A stretch of DNA of 64,000 nt from assembly GCF_000002985.6 (NCBI RefSeq), contig NC_003280.10, positions 2,356,001 through 2,420,000 of the forward strand, in the 5' to 3' direction. This document shows positions 55,387-64,000 of the stretch, piece after piece. The DNA is from Caenorhabditis elegans. Lineage: Eukaryota; Nematoda; Chromadorea; Rhabditida; Rhabditidae. The notes beneath the pieces are model-generated. The model saw nothing but the letters and a program-made list of their open reading frames with translations, was not told the DNA's origin and did no database searches. Within the stretch, counting starts at the first letter, position 1. Each line of letters opens with the position of its first letter. The position numbers were made by a program, and so were the translations under genes.

Positions 55387-56741
55387 CTAGCCACAATGCA
55401 GAAATGAGGCGAGAGGCGGATTAAAGCTAACCTTACGACTGTTTCTTTGATCTGAGAACCCATAGTCCGGATGAGCAATGTAGAACTGATTAGCCAAGGT
55501 GCATTGACGAAACTCCCGATTGTTATTAATTGATCGAACTCTCCTGTTGTCATATGTCCCGCCAAATAACGTTTTCAATAGTTTTTTGGTAACGTCCAAA
55601 GATTTGTAGTGCACGATGATCCTCCTAAATTCTGGGGCATTGAAGTCAACCTGCAATCCCATTTAAAGAAAACAGTTAAAACAGGAGTTATACAAAGCTC
55701 ACCTCAATAAGTTTATGTATATCATCAGCTGATATTTTCCAAACTTCTACGTACGCACTCTCACAATGACTAAAATGCTCAAACGGTATGGAAACAAAGA
55801 AGTTTCTCAGATTGATCTCTTTTGCATTTTTCCATTGATCCATCTCCACTATATCACCAAACTCAATAATTTCAGGTTTATGTTTATTTGTGTCCATATT
55901 AATGTTCAATTCTGTCAATGTAGTCGGGTCAAAGCATTGTAAGACATCACGGAGCTTGGAAATATTATCGATCTTCAAACGTCTTTGTTATAGGGCTCAC
56001 AGCTGAGTGAGGCGCAAAATACGGGAGGGTGGTTATTTGGAATTTCTTGGTGTTCACACCACATAGTACAAAAGATGGGTGGGCCGACACTTTTCGGGTT
56101 CCACGCCGCACTAATTTCACGCTCTCACCCCACTATCCACCATGGTCATCTGTATAGTGCCTTGCGGAACCCCAAAAGTGTCTGCCGCTGCCAAACAATT
56201 ACCTGGATATTTCACTGCGGCGCTGTAGGTGCTGGAGCTGAGCCCCAGCCCAAAAAGGGGCTCAGCTCTAGCTTTTTGTTTTGTGCGTAAGCGTTACGCG
56301 CAGTCTATTTATTTACTTCACCTTCAAAAATAGAGTATAAACAGGAACTCCTTTTTGTTGTTTTTGCCACAAACTTTTGATCTGCTCGTGAACGCGGTCT
56401 GCAGCTTCCACGTTATCACGATTAGTGTCGGCATATAACAACGAAAATGATAGATCTTCCGCAAGTGTCGCATTTGTTAAGATGTGATTAATGTCTTCGC
56501 ACATTACATCAACAAAATCTTTCTCTTGAACATGCAACTTGTTGTATTCAGTCCTATAAACATTTGTGTCTGCTCCGTCATATTCGTACTTTACGTCAAA
56601 AGCAGATTTGTCTTCAAATATCAGCGTAAGTTCTCCTTTGTCCCTTATTTGGGAAACCACTCCATGACAGCTGATGCGGACATCCAACTTAGTTAAAATC
56701 CATTCATTTGTGGCTTGACATAAATTATATGCATATGACAT
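55387..56741 (-). CDS. F2: FTH-domain protein without F-box
   Basis: Exons (minus): 56741-56322, 55972-55703, 55650-55387. MSYAYNLCQATNEWILTKLD begins an FTH-type region continuing through 'VMCEDINHILTNATLAEDL', 'IDNISKLRDVLQCFDPTTL', 'MDQWKNAKEINL', 'PFEHFSHCESAYVEVWKIS', then 'VDFNAPEFRRIIVHYKS' and 'NNREFRQCTLANQFYIAH'. The last exon may end at 55387 or splice at a GTTAGC near 55431. No F-box precedes the ATG; an upstream exon cannot be excluded. The 349-base interval between exons 1 and 2 is absent from paralogue F4, where the coding sequence is continuous, so it is an inserted sequence acting as an intron. Confidence 0.7.
55973..56321. mobile_element. Insertion behaving as a new intron in F2
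   Basis: GC-richer DNA absent from F4. It is bordered by TTTGAAG on both sides, consistent with a 7-base target duplication. On the minus strand it starts GTGAAG and ends TTTGAAG, so it can be spliced exactly to restore the ancestral codons (FLK-IDN, as in F4 SLN-IDH). It contains 'gccgacacttttcggg', shared with the foldback at 23.8 kb, and a short 'gctgagcccc...ggggctcagc' hairpin. Confidence 0.6.
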
Positions 56742-58215
56742 TATCTTCTAAATGAAAGGTTGTTTGATTAAAATCAAAAAGGGAAAAGAAAATAAATAGA
56801 ATAATGTTCTCCGGGGTAAACATTCAAAAAAAATAGCATATAAAACACGTAAAATTACAAAAAAAATTAAAAAAACTATAAGTACTAAAATAAGAGTGAG
56901 CACAAATTGATTGTTCTTATCAGTTCTTATCAATACGTTTCTAGAAGGTATGCATTTCGAAATTAGGCATCTTTAAGAGTGAGCAAGATTTTTTATGTCG
57001 TTTTTTTTCTCCCAATCCATGCAATTTAGTGTTTTATGATAAATTTAAAATTTTAAATAAACACATCAATTTTTTAAGATGAATGAAAATATTCAGGAGA
57101 AGATATTAGGGATAGAAAATTTTGGATATCAGTTCCTGGGTTTTACTTAAAAAAAAATAGAAACTGATAGAACTGACTTTGAGAATGAAGGAGCTGGCTC
57201 ACGGGTACAAGGGTATCTCCAGTCAAAACTGACGTAACTTAATCATATTTTTTGAAAGAAACATTTATGGAAAGGTTTTTGGAATTTTTTCAAAAAAAAA
57301 AATATTCCACGTTTACTGTTTTCAACTGAAAAACGCTTACTTCAATCTTTTGAAATTCTCAGTGAGGATAGTAAGTTTTAATCCCATTTTTATTTTGGAA
57401 AATAACAGAATTAACTTACTTTTTCAAATCCCAAATGTACAGTTTTTTTTTGATAGTTCGTTCCAATTTGTGCGCATTAGAGATCTTTGTATTACCAAGT
57501 TTTTAAAACTATTTTGAAAAAAAATTGGGCCATTTTCCAAAATGTAGACCATAATTCAAATTTCGGCCAAAAGCCCGAACACGTATAAAAGCGTAGGACA
57601 ACAGTTAAGCCTGTTTCAAGCCCAATAATACAGGTTGAAGGCCCAAGGCCCTAACATGCGTAAACGCGTTAGACAACTGTTAAACCTGACAACTGTTAAT
57701 ATGAGATAAACTACAAGGGATCATAACTCAATCAGTTTTGGTTGTAACGATCCTTTTTTACGATCAGGCCAGAGCCTATGACAATTTCACACATGGTTCC
57801 AATTACTCTGAGTAATCTCAAACAATTAAAGAAGTCTTTAAAAATGGTCCAATTTACTCCAATCGTTCCGAAAATTTCCCAAATTTCCCAGCTTGGAAAC
57901 TTGGAAACAGCAGCTTTTCCAATTATGCATTTTTCGAAAAGTGTTGGACCAGATTTTTTTGATCTTAGAATATGAATAAAAGCATGCTGGATTGAGGATA
58001 ATCACCCCAGCGCTCAATCTAATCTTCCAGAATTTCTATGAGGAGCTGGTGAAACATCTCGCAGATACCTCTTTTGATGTATGTGATATTATGAGATTTT
58101 TTTGAATAAAACAATAAAAGTAAAGTGTTTTTTTATTGTTAACACGCCGTTCACAAAATGAGAATTCCAAGTTCTGACTACATTTTTCCAACAAACCCCT
58201 ATTTATTCAACAATT
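56742..58215. other. Intergenic between F1 and F2 with dispersed repeat
   Basis: 57195-57520 is a partial copy of the dispersed repeat also at 24.5 and 59.7 kb ('aaaactgacgtaactt', 'actgttttcaactgaaaaac'). The remainder is AT-rich. An open plus frame at 57778-57975 has no family features. Confidence 0.45.
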
Positions 58216-59475
58216 TCAATTTACAATGCAACAAGAAAACATATGAACTGCAAAATGAAGTTTGAACTTATTGCTACCATGTGACCATAAATTGTCGCCT
58301 TCAGTGAAGTCTGGCTGGAAAACTTTTGCAATTTTTATTGGGTTTGAATTATACCCTTCGAAGTAGATACTGCATTCTCGAAATGTACTTCTCTTCAGAA
58401 GATCCTAAAATTCAATGTACGTATTGCTAACAGGTATAGTTATACTCACATCTCTGATCTTAACTGCATCCCGTACTGTAAACTTGTTCGCTGTAATAAG
58501 AATTTTCTCAAAGTGAAACAGGTGCTCAATCTCTTTAATGTCAAATGCACAGCCCCAGAATGTGAAGCTTTTTGCATTTTTCCATTGGTCCAAGCTTCTG
58601 ATTTTCTCAAATCCATTGTTTGATTCCACAAAGAATATTTCGAGATCTTCAAGCACTTGGTCGTCAAAGTACTGGAGTAGTTTAAAAATTCCGTTGATTG
58701 AAAAATCATAAAGCCGTAAGCTTTTAATGTGAACTGGCTTGTTGGTTCTCAAGGCTTCTTCAAAAAAGGAATTTTCTAGTATGTCACGATTATTATAAAG
58801 CGATAGTTCGGTTATTGCATGCTTCAATAAGCCCTCCAAATCTTTGAAGGCTATTCTCGTAAAATTTTCTCCTGGGATAGCCTTCTCTAGTCCATTGTAG
58901 GCTACAATTGTGTCAACGGGCTTTTCAGGAGTATACTTGATCTCTTCAATTCCGTTCAAGTGCATTCGAACCTCATCTTTCCAGTTTTGAAATCTGATGG
59001 AATTTAATGGAAGTCCCAGCTTATCCACAGCTGATCTCAAGCCTCGGCACACTTTTCGGGAAGCTAGTCTGGAATTTTTTGAATTTTTTAATGGCGACAA
59101 CAAAAAAAACTTGAAAAAAAATAATTAAAATAGCTAGAAATTTTTTTTTGTGAAATTTCAAGAACCTTGTGAAAATTTTGCAAATTTGTACGGAAGTATT
59201 CCAGATTTTGCTCATTTTTCAAAATTTTTTGAAGCTTTTGTACAAAATCGTAAAAATTTGGTAAAAACGGGTGAGGTAACGTCACAAACTATATACTACA
59301 AAATCATATTTTATACCTTTTTTTAGAAAAAAGTATTTATCAAACATTTAGAAAAAGTAACTCACAGATCCGTAACCCCAAGTTTTTCCAAAACTTGTTC
59401 AGCGACTTGCAAAGGCAAATTGAGCAAAGTTGGAGCTACAATTTGCATTTCCGAAAACAATTCTTCAACGTTCAT
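58216..59475 (-). CDS. F1: F-box protein with FTH domain (FBXA type)
   Basis: Exons (minus): 59475-59366, 59068-58450, 58404-58216; 305 residues. Exon 1 encodes MNVEELFSEMQIVAPTLLNL and 'PLQVAEQVLEKLGVTDL'. The split Leu codon continues in exon 2 as 'LASRKVCRGLRSAVDKLG', completing an F-box. The FTH domain follows: 'LLQYFDDQVLEDLEIF', 'SLDQWKNAKSFTFW', 'EHLFHFEKILITANKFTV'. Exon 3 has 'FRECSIYFEGYNSNPIKIA' and 'VFQPDF', as in the FBXA C-terminus. Likely substrate adaptor of an SCF-type ubiquitin ligase; substrate unknown. The protein is clearly diverged from F2-F5, so it is an older branch of the cluster. The 297-base intron 1 has no features. Confidence 0.82.
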
Positions 59476-60462
59476 CTGAATTTATACATAAAATTAACCT
59501 CTTTTTTTATAGTAATATGGAGAAAAGTTATAAAAGTACGCAGGATGGCGAGAAGAGTTCAAAAACTCAACAAGTGTAAACACTGTGACGACAAAATGCA
59601 CATCATTTTCATAGTTTGTACATTTTCTGAACAGACGGTTTTTTTTATCAGTTTTTGATCTCTGCGTGTCTAAATCTATGGGTTCTCTAATATTCTGCAA
59701 TGCATCATAAAATGGAGGGCGGTTGGTAAATACCTCTGGTCAAAACTGAAGTGAATTTAGAACCTTGTTAGCTACAAAATTGTCAAATATATTTTCTGAA
59801 GGATAATATTATGGAATTTTTTGGTATTTTTTTCAACAAAAAATTCCACGTCTTTTTCGAGAGTTTTAATAAGTTTTAATGTCAGCTTTTATATGGAAAA
59901 TAACAAAATTAACGGATTTTACAAAGTTTCATCAAAAGAAAAGCCAAATTTTTTTTAGAAAATTGACAAAAAAAATTTCTCCTGCGAACTTGTTCAAAAA
60001 GTCAAAATAGTTTATTTAACGTACTTGCAACAAATTACTCACAGAAATTGTGCTAAAAGTGTGCAATATGATTAGAAAAACCAAAAAGAATTCAAAGAAA
60101 TTCAGTATTAAATCAAAAAGTTTTGACGAAATTTAAAATTAAAAAAAAATCAATATTGGGAGATTTTTTTAAGTGCATCAAAAAAAGTTATCTACTATGT
60201 TCCTTTAAAAAAATATTTTTTATATGTTTTGTAGATTACTGGGGGTTTAAAAGACTATGAAAGGGCCGGGAAAAAGATTTTAGAACTAATTTGGTCACAG
60301 CAAAGAAAAAATGCATTTTATAATTAGTTGTATTGTATTATACATACATACATAAATATTGCGCCACGTGATTGCAGACAAAGATCAACCCAAACAGCAA
60401 GCTGGATTTTCTACACGGTGCTGAAATTGGAAGGGAATTTTGTTGTCATGGAAACTGAAAAT
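59476..60462. repeat. Intergenic with dispersed AT-rich repeat
   Basis: 59725-60240 matches 24520-25165 over most of its length ('acttgcaacaaattactcac', 'ttcagtattaaatcaaaaag'). No gene in the remainder; the frame at 59395-59658 is mostly a shadow of F1 exon 1. Confidence 0.55.
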
Positions 60463-61971
60463 TCAAAATTGAAACAAAACATTAATCCATACAGCTATCT
60501 TACGTAAAGCCATTTTGTCTATCTCCGGAAAAGTGAGTGCAACATCTAAAACGGCAGGTTTTACAACTGCACATTCCGTTCCCGAATCGGTTAAGGATCT
60601 TGTCGCAAGCTCTACGTCGTCCATTTCCATCGACAACTTCAACTCGGCAATTTTTAAATTCTGATGTTTAAGGATTTCTGATAGTTCTGCCACAAGCAAC
60701 GCATTCTTTGAAACGTTCATGTCTGCGATGGTGTGTAATTTTCCGATCGCCTCGTTTTCCAAAGCATTTATAGTTTCTCGTATTGAAGCATAGTAGGAGA
60801 CTATCTGTAAAGCTGTGTGTAATTTTTTTTTAATTTATATTATGAGTGCTAAGGAATACCTCGAAAAATTCAAAAATTGGGAAGTGTTCCTATAGCAGCG
60901 TACTGTGGGGGAAAGTTTCAAGCAGTTATATTGGAAAATCCGGGCAATTAAATTTTTTTTGTCTACAGTCCTCACCTACCGAATCCTTTCTCTCTTGAAA
61001 TTCCCTCCCATCCTTCAAATTTGAGAGTTGGGCTCTGAATTTATTTTTTTTTGGTTAATAATTTTTTCACATTTTCCAACTTTCCTACCTGCCAACAGCT
61101 TTAATACTCTTGTCAGTTTTACTAACTTGCTCCTCCAATTTTGAGAGCTGGCAGCTCAGTTGTTGTCTTAACTTTGCGATTTCCAACGGTGGAACTCGTA
61201 AAGTTTTCTTTAAAAATTTGTTCAACAGTTGAGAACAACTTTGTTATCAACTTACCTGATCAATTGCTTGCAGTAATGCAAAGTTTTTGGGAAGACTTGC
61301 CACACTGCTCACATTGGTTTCATTCCGGCAAAATGGACATAAGATAACACAGTTTTTGGCCAGCTTTGATGCACAGCTTTGACAAATTGAGTGGCCACAC
61401 TCTGTACAAAAAATTGTATTGCCGCACTTTAGAGGCATCAAAACTCACGAAGAATCCTAGGAATCTGGTTATCAACAACACTTGAAAACTCCAAGGTACA
61501 TATTTCGCACTCGATGTTTGATTTTGAATCTGTATTGTCAACGAAAGTAACCACAAGCCTATTGTAGGTAAGCTCGTCTGGTTTGACATTTTTCCAAACT
61601 GATTCCAAATCAGAAACATCAATGGAAGGCGCGACGCACGATTGAACCAGAAACTTGTGCTGCTTAGCATCAGGTGGAACTTTTTCCAAAGGTTGGAGCA
61701 TCACTTCAATTTGTTTCGAGTCCCCAATGTTTAGAATTCCTTTAAAAATGAAACAATGGCCGTCCGGTAACCGTGTCATTCATTTTTCTTCAAAATACTC
61801 ACCTCTGTTTGGACGAACACAATAACTATTTGGAACCGTTGTTTTTACTAGAAAACACACTGGGCTTTGTGATATATTTGTGAGCGTCATGTAAGTAGTG
61901 ATCACGTGATCGAATGGACCACTGAAGACGAGCTCTGGAGGCACTTCTAGAAGACTCTTTTTTTCAGGCAT
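60463..61971 (-). CDS. VAP-type MSP domain fused to RING finger and coiled coil (putative E3 ligase)
   Basis: Seven exons (minus): 61971-61803, 61739-61449, 61401-61256, 61207-61089, 61034-60980, 60889-60860, 60804-60463; every junction is in phase. Residues about 8-130 form an MSP domain close to VAP proteins: 'CFLVKTTVPNSYCVRPNRG', 'MLQPLEKVPPDAKQHKFL', 'SVWKNVKPDELTYNRLVV'. The Lys positions used by VAPs to bind FFAT motifs are kept. A C3HC4 RING follows: CEIC, CGH, CQSC, CPFC, then 'SLPKNFALLQAI'. The C-terminal third is Leu/Glu-rich ('ETINALENEAIGKLHTIAD', 'AELKLSMEMDDVELA'), predicted coiled coil as in TRIM/RBCC proteins. Ubiquitin-ligase activity and FFAT binding are inferred from the domains. 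Confidence 0.78.
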
Positions 61972-62510
61972 TGTTTATCTGTAATATTAGTTAAATGCAA
62001 AGAGAAGAGTATGTAAAGTAAAAGCCTAACTCAAGTAATTTTAGAAATATTTACCAGAAATTTTATGACATTTAACAGGCAGCAACTTTCGAAAGAAAAC
62101 TGTTATCAATTTGGGTGTTACTCTTATCTAAGACTTAGGAACAATTTCTTTTCATGTGTTACTTGTTTTTTTCATAATGTGTAGAATAGAAATATTGTTG
62201 AAAAAGGTCCTCATATAGAGTTTTTGTGGTATCATCTCATCGCTGTTAACTGTCAAAGTGATCCTATATTCAAATACATTTTCAGGCATCGTTTTTTTAT
62301 TTAAAAAATATTTATTTTAATTAAAAATTAAATTTATAAAATTGAAAAAAAAATTAATTGAGAGACAAACGTGAAAAAAATCCACGTTTCAAAAGAAAAC
62401 GAAAAGGGGGAGGAAGTGAAATTCAAAAATATTCATTACCATCTTCATGTCGCTGATGAAATCATCAGAATCGTGGTTCTTTCGACACGTGGATTTGCAA
62501 ACAGTGAGTT
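61972..62510. other. Intergenic, divergent spacer
   Basis: AT-rich with no gene. A CTTATC GATA-type site lies near 62123, about 150 bases upstream of the RING gene start. Confidence 0.35.
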
Positions 62511-62534
62511 TTGGATAAATCGATAAATCGATGG

Positions 62535-63005
62535 CCGAACTTTTCAAGACCATGCAGCAATATTCTTTCAGAAGCAAATGGTTTTCTACACGTGAGAGAA
62601 TGCGTTGGAAAGGACGATTTGAAGTGATGCACACATATGCAAGCCACAGTACACGGAATCACTGGCATCACGTCACCCAATGCATCAGGATTTGATCTAC
62701 TTCCCGTGGCGCCCAGAGGACTTGTCTTTCTGCCAGTGATCCCAGGAACCCAGAGGTATGTTTCTGGCCCAGCAACGCAGAATTCACTGAACAAAAACCA
62801 TTTTCAGGGTGCTGTCAACATGGCATACTACGCGAACAAGGACTATGGCATGTCCCTTCCACGTGAATCCGTTGAGATGAAGGCTGGAGATTTTGTGTTC
62901 TACCATCCGTGCTTGTTCCACGGATCCGGTGCCAGTCGATCCGATGGGTTCTCGTGTCACGACGAAATACACGCCCGCGCGCGCATTTTCAATATCTTGG
63001 AGTAA
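62535..63005 (+). pseudogene. Phytanoyl-CoA hydroxylase (PhyH) pseudogene
   Basis: Readable PhyH pieces in different frames: 'VRECV GKDDLK' then a stop; 'KPQYTESLASRHPMHQDLIY' with the iron-binding His-x-Asp (HQD); 'FPWRPEDL'; after a gap 'VIPGTQR'; after an intron-like stretch 'GAVNMAYYANKDYGMSL'; 'KAGDFVFYHPCLFHGSGASR' with the second iron-ligand His; and a scrambled 'SCHDEIHARA' tail. PhyH alpha-hydroxylates phytanoyl-CoA in peroxisomes. About 20 residues normally between 'RPxDL' and 'PGTH' are missing, at least two frameshifts and a stop are present, and the N-terminus is absent. The 3' half keeps an open frame (to 63005). Confidence 0.8.
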
Positions 63006-63488
63006 CTTTCCGTTAGAGCGCGTTTTCCTTTTCAGAAAGGCTGCCAGCGAGCATGTGCTATGTGAAACATTATTTTAAAAGTTTGTGGTTTATAGATTAT
63101 AGATCATTCTCAGTTTTCTCGTGAAAAATCTAAAAATTTACGGTTGGCTTGATTGCTTAGAAAGCCCCATGCAACAGTAGTGTAAGTAGCTGAGCCTGAC
63201 CAAGTTCCTTGATGGCTAAACAAGGTCTACGCAGAGTTGTGGTAGGGGTGTACCTAACTACTCAACTTTAAAGACCCATATCAAATCGATTTCCGTGACT
63301 TTGTTGTACCAAAAAATTCGGATATACCCCGTCGTTCATTTTAATTATCAAAATAAAAGGTGATGGAAGATAATGAGATACGCCTGCCTTGCCGAATAAG
63401 ACCAGCTGCTAGATAATCCTATAATGGGACACATCTGGTTGAATCGAACCGGCTTGCTCAATTCTCTCCATATTCTTTATTATCAAAA
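63006..63488. other. Intergenic, no feature seen
   Basis: No gene or repeat recognised. The last 120 bases are the probable promoter of the DUF3557 gene. Confidence 0.35.
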
Positions 63489-64000
63489 ATGAATAGCTCG
63501 AAACCATTGTCATATCCAAGCATTGGGAGCATTCTTCAGCACCTGAAGCCTGATAAAAAGTTAGTTTTTTATTTTTATTTTACTAATGTTTAAACAAGCT
63601 TTTTTTCTAGATTCCAACTCTCCCAGCAGTGCCGGACAATCACTTCTATTGACAAATCAAGACCTTTATATTTGAAATCTTTAAAGTTAAATGAGAACAG
63701 CATCAAATTGAATGGCACCACCTATGAATTGAATGTGATCGAGAATTCGCTTAAGCCACGAGCATTTCCATATGATGTGAATAGCCAAGGATCTATAGAT
63801 TTGGAAATGGTAGTGCCAGACCAGGAACAAGAACAGGAGATCTTGGTCGATGACAGAACCGACAATCCAACATCATACAATGAGCAAAGGATTTCTCGAG
63901 CTGATTTGAAAAATGCTCCCAGCTCCAGTTATACTCATTACATCCGGTTTTCCGTTGGAAATCACTCTGAGCAATTACAATACAATGAGCGGAAGCTTCA
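63489..64000 (+). CDS. DUF3557 family protein, 5' part (continues past window)
   Basis: Exon 1 63489-63559, donor GTTAGT; exon 2 from 63611 (after 'tttttctag') is open to the window end. The protein begins MNSSKPLSYPSIGSILQHLK, then 'DKKFQLSQQCRTITSIDKS', 'PLYLKSLKLNENSIKLNG', 'TYELNVIEN', a Gln/Glu/Asp-rich insert and 'YIRFSVGNHSEQLQY'. This pattern (PLSY...VL..L.P..R, IR..D...PL, then a repeated 'YI.L.VG...E...Y' block) is typical of the large nematode-specific DUF3557 family, whose N-terminus resembles an F-box. Function unknown. Truncated only by the window edge. Confidence 0.8.

Noticed and set aside
55043-55396. Overlapping frames on both strands at 55.0-55.4 kb
   Set aside because: They fall within the hAT-like MITE and its GC-rich flank; no codon or family support.
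1-64000. tRNA or other structured RNA genes
   Set aside because: No cloverleaf-like or box A/B sequence was convincing by eye; a covariance-model scan would be needed to exclude them.

Overview
The window is nuclear DNA of a Caenorhabditis nematode, most likely C. elegans or a very close relative. The evidence is short introns with GTRAGT donors and TTTTCAG acceptors, AT-rich intergenic DNA, nematode-restricted families (FTH-type F-box proteins, a DUF3557 gene, small DUF281-like secreted proteins), many palindromic TA- or TTTAAA-flanked elements, and (TTAGGC)-type repeats. No bacterial operon, CRISPR array, rRNA or tRNA was seen. Gene models were built by hand from splice signals, reading phase and comparison between paralogues. 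Family names are from memory, without a database search.

1-49 kb is a cluster of about 17 DUF281-like genes, named D1 to D20 here, plus three relic fragments (D12r, D14r, D17r). The typical gene encodes a signal peptide on a leader exon, a Thr/Pro-rich stalk, two short Cys-bearing exons, a 'DGC..L.CP' exon, and a terminal exon with 'FGIICDxxxWKITKYPxGI' and 'DGSxxGKK'. Many genes end in a tiny exon whose intron splits the last Cys codon. Two unrelated leader types occur: class A (ECPIDT- or KCIAN-like) and class B (CMRTVPPDDAYIP-like). They share downstream exons, and each has its own conserved promoter block. Many copies are damaged: nonsense codons (D20), frameshifts (D8, D10), missing leaders (D9, D18). 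A PDZ gene with an uncertain 5' end sits at 11.5-12.7 kb.

30-36 kb holds Helitron-like ends, a TTTAAA palindrome and gene relics. 45.4-48.0 kb is a Tc1-related inverted-repeat insertion with nested satellites, inside D20.

49-59.5 kb, minus strand, is an F-box/FTH (FBXA-type) cluster. A two-gene unit (FTH-only gene followed by F-box+FTH gene) is present twice: 56.7-53.7 kb largely open, 51.7-49.2 kb decayed. A mariner-like element lies between the copies, and a separate F-box gene lies at 59.5-58.2 kb.

60.4-64 kb carries a fusion of a VAP-type MSP domain, a RING finger and a coiled coil (minus), a phytanoyl-CoA hydroxylase pseudogene (plus) and the 5' part of a DUF3557 gene (plus).

The secreted family carries recurrent GATA-type sites, suggesting gut expression. 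The F-box and RING genes suggest ubiquitin-ligase functions. Both are fast-evolving, tandemly duplicated families typical of autosome arms.
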